NCBI GenBank assembly: GCA_029983495.1
Contig: JASBZJ010000024.1
Coordinates: 1 to 13,293, forward strand
DNA length: 13,293 bases
Direction of reading: 5' to 3'
DNA from: Porphyromonas sp.
GTDB taxonomy: Bacteria; Bacteroidota; Bacteroidia; Bacteroidales; Porphyromonadaceae
Shown: positions 1 through 7,813 of the stretch, one piece after another
How positions within the stretch are numbered: position 1 is the first letter of the stretch
Layout of the letters: each line of letters starts with the position of its first letter
Notes under the pieces: model-generated
Database searches by the model: none
What the model was told of the DNA's origin: nothing
What the model saw: the letters and a program-made list of their open reading frames with translations, nothing else
Program-made: the position numbers and the translations under genes

Positions 1-95
1 TGGAGGAGGGAGAAATTGCCGAAATAGGAACACATGCTGAACTTATGGCAATGAACGGTAAATATGCCCACCTTTACCGACTAAGCAAACGGTAA
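1..95 (+). CDS. ABC transporter ATP-binding/permease protein, C-terminal end only
   Basis: This is the 3' end of a gene that begins outside the window. The last 30 complete codons read EEGEIAEIGTHAEL, then MAMNGKYAHLYRLSKR and TAA at 93-95. The E-x-G-x-x-x-E-x-G-T-H-x-E-L followed by G-x-Y-x-x-L-Y is the characteristic end of the nucleotide-binding domain in exporter-type ABC proteins such as MsbA and other half-transporters fused to a membrane domain. Such proteins use ATP hydrolysis in the cytoplasm to move lipids or drugs across the inner membrane. The Walker motifs, signature motif and membrane segments lie upstream and are not visible, so the substrate cannot be named. No convincing terminator follows, but gene A has its own promoter candidate about 100 bp downstream. 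Confidence 0.75.
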   Translation, partial: EEGEIAEIGTHAELMAMNGKYAHLYRLSKR

Positions 96-171
96 TACAG
101 TACATAGGTAAGACCTCGTGGTTATTGAAGTGCGGTTCGTAGGAAACCTTTCTTTAAAAGGCTCGATATAG

Positions 172-202
172 TTGAAAATATCCAAACTATTGTTTAACTT
201 TG
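172..202 (+). promoter_or_regulatory. Bacteroidota-type promoter for gene A
   Basis: TAACTTTG at 195-202 fits the -7 consensus TAnnTTTG of the Bacteroidota housekeeping sigma factor. A TTG at 172-174 lies 20 bp upstream, the expected -33 spacing. Transcription would start near 208, giving a leader of about 100 nt before the ATG at 306. This is a sequence match only. Confidence 0.6.
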
Positions 203-226
203 TTTGCGTACATATATTAACAGCTA

Positions 227-264
227 GAGGCGGTAGAACCATACCAACATTTGCTCTACCCCTC
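227..264 (+). other. Stem-loop in the 5' leader of gene A
   Basis: GAGG-c-GGTAGA (227-237) pairs with TCTACCCCTC (255-264), giving ten base pairs with one bulged C and a 17-nt loop. It would lie in the transcript from the 172-202 promoter, about 40 nt before the start codon. No T-tract follows, so it is not an intrinsic terminator. A role in mRNA stability or translation is possible but not shown. Confidence 0.4.
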
Positions 265-305
265 CACTTACAATAGAGAACAATAACCTAATTACTATTT
301 AACCT

Positions 306-2744
306 ATGAGGCAACGACTACAAAATTTACCTTTAGTAAGCCTGTTTGTTTTATGTGCAGTACTGGGAACATCCTTTATCCCCCTTAAAGCACAACAAGT
401 AACAATAGAATTAACCAAACCAGGTAAATTATCAGAAAAACTTAGTGAAATTAAAACCCCTTACGACGAACTTATTATTACGGGTTCGATTAATGGCAAT
501 GACCTTGCAGCCTTGCGAGCGTTATCAACCATAAAAATACTCGACCTAAAAGCTACGAAAATTGTTAAGGGTGGCGGGTATAAAGGTGGTGCTTATAACG
601 AACCCGTTAATGTTGAAGAAAACGTATTCCCCGATTACTTCTTATTTAATGCTCCTTTAACCGAAAACCTCGTACAGCTTTCGCTACCCGAAGGAACACT
701 TAAATTAGGAGTTCGCGCTTTACAAAATGCATCAAAGCTTGCCGAACTTAATTTAAGCGAATCGCTAACCGAAATAGGCGAAATGGCTTTGGGCTATTGC
801 ACAAGCCTTGAGGGCATTGAATTACCCGATGCCCTAGTTGCTATAAAAGGAAGTGCATTTGAAGGTTGTAAAGCCCTAGCAAACATATCGCTACCCGAAA
901 ACCTCAACGAACTTGGTGGAAGTGCATTTAAGGGTTGCACAAGTTTAACCGAAATTACAATACCAGCCTCCATAACCAAAATTGAGTTTAGTAGTTTCGA
1001 AAACTGTACTGCTTTAGAAGTTGTTGATTTACCCATGTTTATTACCCAAATAGACAAATGGGCATTTGCTGGTTGCGAAAAGTTGGAAAGCCTTAAACTA
1101 CCTGCAATGTTAACTGTACTTGGCGAGGGGGCTTTTAAAAACTGCTCAAGCCTCGAATCGGTTAGGTTTCAATCACCTAACTTATCAGCCATTCCTCAAC
1201 AAGCTTTTTATAACTGCAAAGCTTTAGAACGTGTTACCATACCTGGTGCCGTAAAATTAATTGGTGGGCAGGCTTTCCAAGGGTGCGAATCCTTAGAAGA
1301 AATTAATTTACCAGGAGCCCTTGAAACAATTATGGGGGGAGCCTTTGCGGGTACGGCGATCGAACAAATTCTCATTCCATACCAAGCTCAAAAGGTTGGC
1401 TATGCCGCTTTTGCCAATTGTAAAAAGCTAACCAAGGTTTTCCTAGCCTACAACAATGAAGCAAAACCTATACTCGGCGAGAAGCTATTTGGTAATAGCC
1501 CCGTAACACAACTTGTTTTAAGTGCTACTACACCACCAACTTTTGAAAAAGCCGAGGATGCTTTAGGTTTGGAATCCTTAAATTCCTCAACCTGCTCGTT
1601 AACAATACCATCAACATCAAAGCAGAGTTATGCTAACCACGATATATGGAAGCGTTTTACAACCATCACTCCCCTTTTAGACGTTACAATAACCCTTACT
1701 GCCAAAAAGAAATTAAACGATGCCCTTAAAGAAAAAAACATACAAGTTGGTAATGTTGGTACTTTAACTATTGAAGGAGTTTGCCCGGAAGAAGACGCTG
1801 CCGATTCATTCAAATCATTAAGCAATCTTTACGAGCTAAACCTTGCAAAGCTCTCGGTTCCTGCTCCCGAAGAGGAAGGCACTTTACTAACAGCTGGTAG
1901 TATTTTTATGAATGCCCCTTTCCTATCGAAAATTACCTTACCTAGCGCATTGGCAAAAATACCCAGCTATATGTTTTATAATTGCCCAAACCTACGAACC
2001 ATTGTAGGTGCTGATGCATTAACCTCGATAGGCGATGATGCTTTTAGCTTTTGTACATCGCTTATGGAATATAAAATACCCAGTACAGTAGAATTACTTG
2101 GCGAAAGTTCGTTTGATGGATGTTCATTACTCAGAGAAGTTGTAATACCCGAAAAGGTTGAATCGATACCCGATTTCTGTTTTAACAACTGTGCTGCTTT
2201 GGAAAATGTAACCTTTAAGGGTGGTATTACCGAATTGGGTACACAAGCCTTTACTAATTGTGGATTAATAAATAGCATTCGCTTACCAGAAACACTTAAA
2301 TCCATAGGCGACTATGCCTTCTTAGGTTGCAATAAACTTGAAAAAATAGAATGTTTGGTTAACGAAGCCCCCGAACTTGGTGAACAAACTTTTACGAGTA
2401 CTCACTTCGAAAAAACCAAGGTTATTGTAAAATCAGATGAGGTAAAGAAGAGTTTTATGGATAATGAAACGTGGAGCAAGTTTACAAATATAGTTGTAGA
2501 CCCCAATGCATTAAGCATACTTATGCCTGCATCTATGGAACTAAAGTTTTCACGACTTGCAAATTCCATTAAGCTTATTAATACTACAACAAATACCGTA
2601 GCATTTACACTGTATTCCATCGATGGAACGACCCTGTTAAAAGGTATAGCAACCCCAGGCGAAAATACTTTCCCCCTCGATAGTTCTTTGCGAGGAGTGG
2701 CAATTATCACCTCAAATACCACGGCATATAAAGTTGTTCTGTAA
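306..2744 (+). CDS. Gene A: secreted BspA-like leucine-rich-repeat protein with T9SS-type C-terminus
   Basis: This is an 812-residue predicted exported protein. Residues 1-30 form a signal peptide (MRQRLQ, a hydrophobic core, then cleavage near LKAQ-Q). Residues of about 95-400 and 540-700 are BspA/TpLRR-type repeats (LRR_5 family), seen as F-x-x-C-x-x-L-x-x-I-x-L-P with alternating AF and GC positions. The protein is an internal duplication: a header VTIELTKPGKLSEKL at about 32 recurs as VTITLTAKKKLNDAL at about 460, each leading into an 'LTI-x-G' strand, a 'LSxLxxLxL' strand and then LRRs. Residues of about 736-812 resemble a divergent T9SS sorting domain (FTLYSIDG...LRGVAIITSN...YKVVL). 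BspA-family proteins bind host or matrix proteins in oral Bacteroidales; the ligand here is unknown. The ATG at 306 is preceded by AT-rich sequence with no Shine-Dalgarno, normal for this phylum. The gene appears monocistronic, between its own promoter and terminator. The family call is sure; the binding role is inference. Confidence 0.9.
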   Translation: MRQRLQNLPLVSLFVLCAVLGTSFIPLKAQQVTIELTKPGKLSEKLSEIKTPYDELIITGSINGNDLAALRALSTIKILDLKATKIVKGGGYKGGAYNEPVNVEENVFPDYFLFNAPLTENLVQLSLPEGTLKLGVRALQNASKLAELNLSESLTEIGEMALGYCTSLEGIELPDALVAIKGSAFEGCKALANISLPENLNELGGSAFKGCTSLTEITIPASITKIEFSSFENCTALEVVDLPMFITQIDKWAFAGCEKLESLKLPAMLTVLGEGAFKNCSSLESVRFQSPNLSAIPQQAFYNCKALERVTIPGAVKLIGGQAFQGCESLEEINLPGALETIMGGAFAGTAIEQILIPYQAQKVGYAAFANCKKLTKVFLAYNNEAKPILGEKLFGNSPVTQLVLSATTPPTFEKAEDALGLESLNSSTCSLTIPSTSKQSYANHDIWKRFTTITPLLDVTITLTAKKKLNDALKEKNIQVGNVGTLTIEGVCPEEDAADSFKSLSNLYELNLAKLSVPAPEEEGTLLTAGSIFMNAPFLSKITLPSALAKIPSYMFYNCPNLRTIVGADALTSIGDDAFSFCTSLMEYKIPSTVELLGESSFDGCSLLREVVIPEKVESIPDFCFNNCAALENVTFKGGITELGTQAFTNCGLINSIRLPETLKSIGDYAFLGCNKLEKIECLVNEAPELGEQTFTSTHFEKTKVIVKSDEVKKSFMDNETWSKFTNIVVDPNALSILMPASMELKFSRLANSIKLINTTTNTVAFTLYSIDGTTLLKGIATPGENTFPLDSSLRGVAIITSNTTAYKVVL

Positions 2745-2774
2745 GCATTTTACAGAGCTATTATCCTCCACACT

Positions 2775-2810
2775 AAAAAAGGATCCTATTTTAATTAGGC
2801 TCCTTTTTTT
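2775..2810 (+). terminator. Intrinsic terminator of gene A
   Basis: AAAAAAGGATCCTA (2775-2788) pairs with TAGGCTCCTTTTTT (2796-2809) across a 7-nt loop, with one A/C mismatch. The 3' arm runs straight into a T-tract ending at 2810. The hairpin starts 30 bp after the TAA of gene A. Its A-tract/T-tract symmetry means it could also stop leftward transcription. Confidence 0.85.
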
Positions 2811-2847
2811 CTTGTCTTTATCCCTCTTTGTGACCTTTGCACGGCAC

Positions 2848-3093
2848 TTTGAAAAATAAGGAGTACCCCTCTTCTTCCCCCAGAGCCTCAAAAATGAAGC
2901 TTTGGGGAATTTTTTTGGACGAGTAAAACCCTAAACGAACAGAACGTGTAATTGAGTTTACCTGACGATTTTTCATTTTAATCAACAACAAAACGAGAAA
3001 TGATCAAATGAACTCAAACAAATACTCCGAAGTTTTGATCTTTTCATCAGGATGAAAATAAAAATGGAACCTGAAGAAAATAATGATATGTAG
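2848..3093. repeat. Dispersed intergenic repeat, copy 1
   Basis: Three blocks of this stretch recur in the same order and orientation at 13009-13243. They are TTTGAAAAATAAGGAGTA (2848-2865, exact match), a hairpin containing GAGCCTCAAAAA and TGAAGCT (about 2875-2909), and a 78-bp block at 3016-3093 that differs from copy 2 by five substitutions and one indel. Between the second and third blocks copy 1 has about 85 bp that copy 2 lacks (about 2932-3015). No convincing coding sequence is present. It looks like a mobile or formerly mobile non-coding element. Confidence 0.75.
2875..2916 (+). terminator. Terminator-like hairpin inside repeat copy 1
   Basis: TTCCCCCAGAGC (2875-2886) pairs with GCTTTGGGGAA (2899-2909) through one bulged C and one G-T pair. 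An inner TCA/TGA pair closes an A-rich loop. A run of seven T follows (2910-2916). It has the form of a rho-independent terminator on the plus strand and could back up the gene A terminator. The repeat copy at the right end of the window keeps the hairpin but has a broken T-tract, so the fold may belong to the element rather than serve gene A. Confidence 0.45.
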
Positions 3094-3260
3094 AGGCAAA
3101 CCCCAAGTGTCTGCCCGCAATGACAGTATATTTCAGTGGCATGTAGGGGCGGACCTGCGTGTCCGCCCGCATGTGTTGTAAATAAGATTGTATTTTCAGG
3201 CAGAATCGCTCATTTTTATATGTTACATCTTCGGGGCGGACACACAGATCCACCCCTACA
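3089..3260. repeat. Inverted-repeat element of the GTAGGGGCGGACC type, with a degenerate tandem copy
   Basis: A 27-bp arm at 3142-3168 (TGTAGGGGCGGACCTGCGTG, then TCCGCCC) recurs inverted at 3234-3260 with 24 of 27 positions matching; 65 bp separate the arms. The left arm is itself a perfect hairpin: GGGCGGAC (3147-3154) and GTCCGCCC (3161-3168) around a 6-nt loop. A degraded copy in direct orientation lies at 3089-3118 (TGTAGAGGCAAACC to GTCTGCCCGC), overlapping the end of the dispersed repeat. From general knowledge, very similar GTAGGGGCG...CGCCC motifs are scattered between genes in many Bacteroidota genomes. The short leftward reading frame across it (3277-3047) is the kind of spurious ORF such repeats produce. 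Confidence 0.8.
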
Positions 3261-3281
3261 TCGTATAATAATAACATATAT

Positions 3282-3305
3282 CACACATTAACAAACAAAT
3301 GTGTG
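3282..3305. repeat. Perfect 8-bp inverted repeat
   Basis: CACACATT (3282-3289) and AATGTGTG (3298-3305) pair perfectly around an 8-nt loop. It lies about 100 bp past the stop of gene B in gene B's direction of transcription, so it could protect or end that transcript. There is no T-tract on the minus strand, so the role is open. Confidence 0.5.
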
Positions 3306-3313
3306 GCATTTAC

Positions 3314-3361
3314 GGGGGGGGGGAGGGGATACCAAAACAAGAATTTTGACATCCCCCCCCC
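3314..3361. repeat. G10/C9 homopolymer hairpin
   Basis: A run of ten G (3314-3323), then A, then four G, AT, an A-rich middle (CAAAACAAGAATTTTG at 3333-3348), and AT followed by nine C (3353-3361). GGGGAT and ATCCCC pair, as do CAAAA and TTTTG, giving a long hairpin with a few mismatches 46 bp past the stop codon of gene B. The core at 3333-3352 recurs inverted at 13250-13269. It may end the gene B transcript, but no T-tract is visible. Homopolymers this long are prone to slippage and to sequencing error. Confidence 0.6.
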
Positions 3362-3406
3362 TTAATGGATAAAAAGAAGATTAAATGAAACCTATATCAA
3401 GGCTCG

Positions 3407-6400
3407 TTAAATAACTACTTTTGTTACGTTGTTATCTACTTTAATAAGGATTATACCGTGCTTTATTACACCAGCTCGGAACGTGGCTTCGCCATTTTCG
3501 TTACTAGTAGTAGTAAATAGTAAATCGCCATTAACCGCATAAACCCTAATTGTTGAGTTTGCGGGTACGTTGCTTATACTTACTTCGTTATTGCAGTTAA
3601 CGGATACTATTATTCCCTTTATATTTAGTGGATTTGTATTTAAGGGGTCGAATGTGACAATGTGACCAAAAATATTCCATCCAATTGCATTTTTGTATTG
3701 CACTTCGCTTCCTTTAGGAACTATTAAAGTAGCCTCTTCAGGCGAAACAATACTAGCAAATGTATCGTTGGTAATTACTTGAGGGGTAGCACTATACACT
3801 TTAACTTCGCGTATAGCCTCGCACCCCCAAAAAGTATTATTGGTGATATTACAACCTGCAGCTATAGTTACTTTACTCAACATGCTATTTACTCCAAAAC
3901 TTGCTTTACCAAAGCTTTTGCATTGGGGCATATAAGGGATGGTTTTTAAGTTTCGGCAGTAATAGAATGCCGAATCAGCAACAGAACAAAGGCTTGGAAT
4001 AGTTTCTTTTTCCCACACGAACTCCTCAAGGGCACTATTGTACATTACCGAAAGTGGGGCTAATGTTTTAAGGCTTGATGGAAGAATAAGTTTTTTTAGT
4101 GTTGGGTTAAAACATATAGCTAATCGTCCAATGGTTGTTACCCCTTCGGGTATAGTAACCTCGTTGAGCAAGTTTTTATCGCCCGTAATAGGTAAAAATA
4201 GTAAGGTGGTGCCATTACCATTGTAAAGCTGATTGTTTTTCACTTTGAAACTATTATTTCCCTCGGGAACATTAACTTTTTGAAGGAATGGAGCGGCCAT
4301 AAATGCTCCGGGTTTTATGGTATTTGTTGTAGCGAGTAATGTGTACTGAGGCTTTTTGCTTCCCGAAGGGTATGCAATAAGCTCGGTTTGTGATTTGTTG
4401 TAGAGTACCCCATCTACCGAGCTGAAGGATTTATTATCTGCAGGAACAACAATTTCGGTAAGCTTTGTACAGTAAAGAAAGGGAAGTTCGCCAATGGTAT
4501 TTACCAATGAATTAAGGGTTAGTTTTGTAAGATTATTGGCTCCTTCGAAGGCACGAGGAGCTATGCTTGTAACAGAATTGGGTATAATTGCTTCCCCTTC
4601 GGGAGTCCATTTTTTCAGTACACCGTTTTCGATTACTGCATCGTTGGGTATAGGTTCTTTTTTTTCGCTACAAACAACATTAACTTCAACATCACTATTT
4701 AAGCTTTCAATAGTGTATGTGAGTGTTTTTATCCCAACAAGGGTTTCGTTATTAAGTAACCATTCGTCAACAACATACCCTTGTTTAGGGTGTGCAGTAA
4801 ACAAAACTTTTTTACCTGCAGGGATGCTTTCGCCGGAAGTAATAGTTTTGTTATCGACTTTTGCCGTAAGTTCGCCTGCCTTGGTATTTAGCGAGGAAAA
4901 TTTTACAATGTAGTTACCGGCAATTCTATCGAAATCTACCCGAATATCGAGTCCATCTTCGGCTTTGCATTGGTAGGTACTTTTTCCATTTTGTCCTTCA
5001 ATAGGTTTAAATGTTATTGCACCATTTTCCACGTCCTTAAGCCAATCGGTTATACGGTAACCAACCTTTGGTGTAGCCGTAAATAAAAGTTGTGCATTCG
5101 TGGGTACAATATCACCAGATTTAATAGCCTTTCCCCCAATAATTTGGCAGGTAAGTTGCCCCATGGCTTCGTCCTTGCTTTTGAAAAATATAGTATACCC
5201 ATCGGCTTCTTGCTCAAAGGTTACTTTTACCTCGGTATTTGTTTGAAGATGGTCAATGCGATATACCTGACCATTTGTTCCCTCGTTACTAATTCCTTCC
5301 GTAACTTCTTTGCCATTTACTACCCAGTTTTTAATTCGATGTTTATAAATGGGAATTGCCTTAAAGGCAACCATACTACTCTTAGTAAGTTTGGTGCCCG
5401 ATTCGATATTCACACCTCCGGTAGTCCATGCTTCCATTTTACCACCTTCGTTGGCCGAAAAGTTTACAGTAACCGTTTCGCTGGGTTTGCTGGGTTCACC
5501 CACAATTATTTTGCATCGAGTAAGCTTTGTTTCGAGTTGCGCTTTTATTTGAGCCGTTGCAACATATATTGTGATATTACTACGATTGGGGAGAATACTT
5601 TCGAGGCCTTGAATTGTACTAGCAAGGTGAACATCAACAATGGCTATGTTGCTAGCTCCGTTGAAGGAGAGGTAACTAGCTTCGAAAATTTCAGCACGAG
5701 GCAAAGTAATTATACGCAATTTGGGGCAGTTTATAAAGTTCTGAGCTACATGTTGCACATAAGGAAGATTTACCTCCTCGAGTAAGGGGCAACCGAAGAA
5801 CGCATTTACCCCTACTGATTTACAATTATTCGCTAGTTCAAGTTTTGTTATAGCACCAGCAATACTGCGCAACACACCGGCTTGTTTTTCAATAAGTGCA
5901 TTTTGTACAGTTACAAAAGAGCTATTTTTACTACTTACCGATAACGAAGCAAGTTGCGTACAGTTTTGAAAAGGGTTACCAACAAGCGAATGGAGTTTTT
6001 CGCCAAGGTAAACCGTAGTAAGCTTTTCGCAATTTGCAAAAGCACGTTCCCCGATGTTTTCTACGTTAGGAAGGTTTATTTCTTCAAGTCCACTACAGTC
6101 GGAAAAGGCTTCAGAATCGATACTTTTAAGTTGGTTTGCAATGGTACTTTTAATGTTGATGCATCCCTTAAAAGCATTTTTTCCTACATGTGTTACCATA
6201 TTGAGGTCAACCGATGTAATATCGAGGTTCGAAATAGGGTCACTTGCACCCCATCCGTCAGGGTCGTCTTCTCCTGGGGTATAGAAGCAGTTTTCCGCAA
6301 TTTCGGTAACCCCATTGGGGATAACAATACTTCCTTTAGCATCGGGCCATGAGATTAGTTTCCCATTTTTTATGTTTTGAGCACTTACGCCTGTTGCTAC

Positions 6401-6439
6401 AGATAGTAATAGAAGCAAAAGTGGTAAAAGGTTTTTCAT
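3407..6439 (-). CDS. Gene B: secreted BspA-like LRR protein with central InlB-B-like repeats and T9SS-type C-terminus
   Basis: This is a 1010-residue exported protein. The signal peptide is MKNLLPLLLLLLSVATGVSA, cut before Q21. Residues of about 24-315 are BspA-type LRRs (LRR_5; AF-x-x-C-x-x-L-x-x-I-x-L-P). Residues of about 322-410, 413-505 and 508-592 are three copies of a beta-rich repeat with F-x-A-x-P-x-x-G-Y-x-V-x-x-W, which fits the divergent InlB B-repeat family (Flg_new_2-like). Residues of about 600-925 form a second LRR block whose opening, NGVLKKWTPEGEAIIPNSVT, mirrors the first (NGKLISWPDAKGSIVIPNGV). Residues of about 935-1010 match a T9SS sorting domain (RVYAVNGDLLFTT, then HGIILIKV and TKVVI). 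The likely role is a cell-surface binding or adhesion protein; the ligand is unknown. The ATG start lies 72 bp after the stop of gene C, with no promoter element in between, so it is probably the last gene of a D-C-B operon. An A8 tract (minus strand of 4658-4665) marks the junction before the second LRR block. Confidence 0.9.
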   Translation of the reverse strand: MKNLLPLLLLLLSVATGVSAQNIKNGKLISWPDAKGSIVIPNGVTEIAENCFYTPGEDDPDGWGASDPISNLDITSVDLNMVTHVGKNAFKGCINIKSTIANQLKSIDSEAFSDCSGLEEINLPNVENIGERAFANCEKLTTVYLGEKLHSLVGNPFQNCTQLASLSVSSKNSSFVTVQNALIEKQAGVLRSIAGAITKLELANNCKSVGVNAFFGCPLLEEVNLPYVQHVAQNFINCPKLRIITLPRAEIFEASYLSFNGASNIAIVDVHLASTIQGLESILPNRSNITIYVATAQIKAQLETKLTRCKIIVGEPSKPSETVTVNFSANEGGKMEAWTTGGVNIESGTKLTKSSMVAFKAIPIYKHRIKNWVVNGKEVTEGISNEGTNGQVYRIDHLQTNTEVKVTFEQEADGYTIFFKSKDEAMGQLTCQIIGGKAIKSGDIVPTNAQLLFTATPKVGYRITDWLKDVENGAITFKPIEGQNGKSTYQCKAEDGLDIRVDFDRIAGNYIVKFSSLNTKAGELTAKVDNKTITSGESIPAGKKVLFTAHPKQGYVVDEWLLNNETLVGIKTLTYTIESLNSDVEVNVVCSEKKEPIPNDAVIENGVLKKWTPEGEAIIPNSVTSIAPRAFEGANNLTKLTLNSLVNTIGELPFLYCTKLTEIVVPADNKSFSSVDGVLYNKSQTELIAYPSGSKKPQYTLLATTNTIKPGAFMAAPFLQKVNVPEGNNSFKVKNNQLYNGNGTTLLFLPITGDKNLLNEVTIPEGVTTIGRLAICFNPTLKKLILPSSLKTLAPLSVMYNSALEEFVWEKETIPSLCSVADSAFYYCRNLKTIPYMPQCKSFGKASFGVNSMLSKVTIAAGCNITNNTFWGCEAIREVKVYSATPQVITNDTFASIVSPEEATLIVPKGSEVQYKNAIGWNIFGHIVTFDPLNTNPLNIKGIIVSVNCNNEVSISNVPANSTIRVYAVNGDLLFTTTSNENGEATFRAGVIKHGIILIKVDNNVTKVVI

Positions 6440-6471
6440 TGATTATGAGTTATTAATTGTTCTGCTTGAGT

Positions 6472-6493
6472 GGTATAATTACAGTGTTATACC
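6472..6493 (-). other. Stem-loop between genes C and B
   Basis: GGTATAA (6472-6478) and TTATACC (6487-6493) pair perfectly around an 8-nt loop, 33-54 nt upstream of the gene B start. It is the only notable structure in the 72-bp gap. With no T-tract it is unlikely to terminate; it might be an RNA processing site or a protein-binding site. Confidence 0.35.
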
Positions 6494-6511
6494 CTTATAA
6501 ACCGAGTTGTT

Positions 6512-7789
6512 TTAACGTGCTATTTTATAACACTTATGCGACGACGTAACAAGTACGTAGTTTCCGTTGGGAATATAGTCTGCATCGATGTATGCAATAC
6601 CATTTTCGTTACACACACTTTCGAGCAACAGCTCACCACGCATGTTATAAAGTTGAATTAACGCATTGGGGCTATCGTAAACGACAATTGCACCAACTTG
6701 TTCAACATAGAAGCTATACGAAATATTATTACAAGAGTTGGAATCCTTCCCCTCGTAGGGTACACCCATACTATTATTAGCCCCACCTTTAAAGTCCAGT
6801 ACACTCCATCCCTTTTGTTTTGCCATTGATACCTGTTTAGATGAGCATTGATTTAACTCGCTTTCTGCTTGGGTATCAACAACGAAAAACACCTTGGGTT
6901 GGCTTTGTTCATTGGGGGTAAGGCTTGCAATTATTTTCGGCATTTGCTCCTCGCTTATAGCATTGCTATATACCAATAAGCGATACAATTTGGGGAATTC
7001 GTAAAGTTGTAACTGGCTTAATTTGTTATTTGAGCAATCGAGCCACTGAAGAAAAGGCGAGTTTGGAAGAATTAGCCCCGAAAGGTTATTACCATAGCAC
7101 CATAAAGCACGTAATGAGGTTAGAGAACTTACGCCAAGCGAACGTAACTTATTACCCGAGCACCAAAGATTTTTAAGCTTTACATTGTTTGCTAAGTTAA
7201 GGGTAGTAATACGGTTGTTGTAGCATTTAAGTATTTCGAGTTCTTTGCACTGAGCTAAGTTTAGTTCCTCTATTTGATTTTGCGAACAAGTAAGCTCAAT
7301 AAGATTATGATTACCCGATACATCGAGTTCTGTAAGCTTATTATTCGTACACTTTAAGTTGGTTAGTGCATTTAAATGCTTAACGTTTATGTTGCTTAGC
7401 TGGTTAGCATAAACCGAAAGTTTTGTAAGACTTGGTAATGCTGGGAGTGTAAGCAAGGTCAGGTTATTCAACGAAACATCTAATTCCTCCAAAGCCTCTT
7501 GGTTCGTTATTTCGATATCCGTTAAGCTGCATCCTGAAGCTTGGAATGCTTTTAGCCTGCCCGTAATAGTAACCTTTGGGCTTGTTAACGTATATGTTGT
7601 TTTTAAGTTGCTTGCCACATAGGGCTCCTTAACACCATTAATAACTACTTCGCTATTAACGGGTACTATGCGAAGCTCAATTTTTTGCTGTGGTTGTAGC
7701 TTTGTTGTTATAGTTATTACCTGGCTATTGGTAAGCTGGTTAACAACTAGTATGAAGAACAACAATAAAGAAATACGAAACTGATTCAT
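6512..7789 (-). CDS. Gene C: secreted internalin-like LRR protein with T9SS-type C-terminus
   Basis: This is a 425-residue exported protein. The ATG at 7789 is preferred over a GTG two codons upstream (7795), because MNQFRISLLLFFILVV gives a standard signal peptide with cleavage near TNSQ. A beta-rich header (about 25-100; EVVINGVKEPYV, TYTLTSPKVTITG) leads into roughly nine repeats of 20-22 residues (about 100-295) with L-x-x-L-x-C-x-N-N-x-L, as in LKCTNNKLTELDV and LDCSNNKLSQLQL. This is the short LRR type seen in internalins and many Bacteroidota surface proteins. A tail follows (IIASLTPNE, MAKQKGWSVLDF, GVPYEGKD), then a T9SS-like end (IQLYNMRGELLLES to GNYVLVTSSHKCYKIAR). The domain order equals half of gene D. 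It lies 24 bp after the gene D stop, so co-transcription is likely. The function beyond surface display is unknown. Confidence 0.88.
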   Translation of the reverse strand: MNQFRISLLLFFILVVNQLTNSQVITITTKLQPQQKIELRIVPVNSEVVINGVKEPYVASNLKTTYTLTSPKVTITGRLKAFQASGCSLTDIEITNQEALEELDVSLNNLTLLTLPALPSLTKLSVYANQLSNINVKHLNALTNLKCTNNKLTELDVSGNHNLIELTCSQNQIEELNLAQCKELEILKCYNNRITTLNLANNVKLKNLWCSGNKLRSLGVSSLTSLRALWCYGNNLSGLILPNSPFLQWLDCSNNKLSQLQLYEFPKLYRLLVYSNAISEEQMPKIIASLTPNEQSQPKVFFVVDTQAESELNQCSSKQVSMAKQKGWSVLDFKGGANNSMGVPYEGKDSNSCNNISYSFYVEQVGAIVVYDSPNALIQLYNMRGELLLESVCNENGIAYIDADYIPNGNYVLVTSSHKCYKIAR

Positions 7790-7813
7790 ACGCACGAGAT
7801 AATATTACTACTC

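Noticed and set aside
96..171. Possible terminator of the ABC transporter gene
   Set aside because: The only hairpin seen (CCTTT/AAAGG near 149-162) is five pairs long with no proper T-tract, so it is not called.
3089..3260. Possible CRISPR array from repeated GTAGGGGC motifs
   Set aside because: Only three diverged units in mixed orientation with unequal spacing, and no cas genes. It fits an intergenic inverted-repeat element.
3047..3277. 76-residue leftward reading frame in the repeat region
   Set aside because: It runs across the GTAGGGG-type inverted repeat and the dispersed repeat. Stretches such as VGVDLCVRP come from the repeat itself. There is no recognisable domain and no promoter.
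5090..5785. 231-residue plus-strand reading frame
   Set aside because: It lies wholly antisense inside gene B, whose frame has a signal peptide, repeats and a sorting domain. The antisense translation shows no recognisable motif.
7790..7795. GTG start for gene C two codons upstream
   Set aside because: The ATG at 7789 gives a clean signal peptide; the GTG adds only M-R and has no support.
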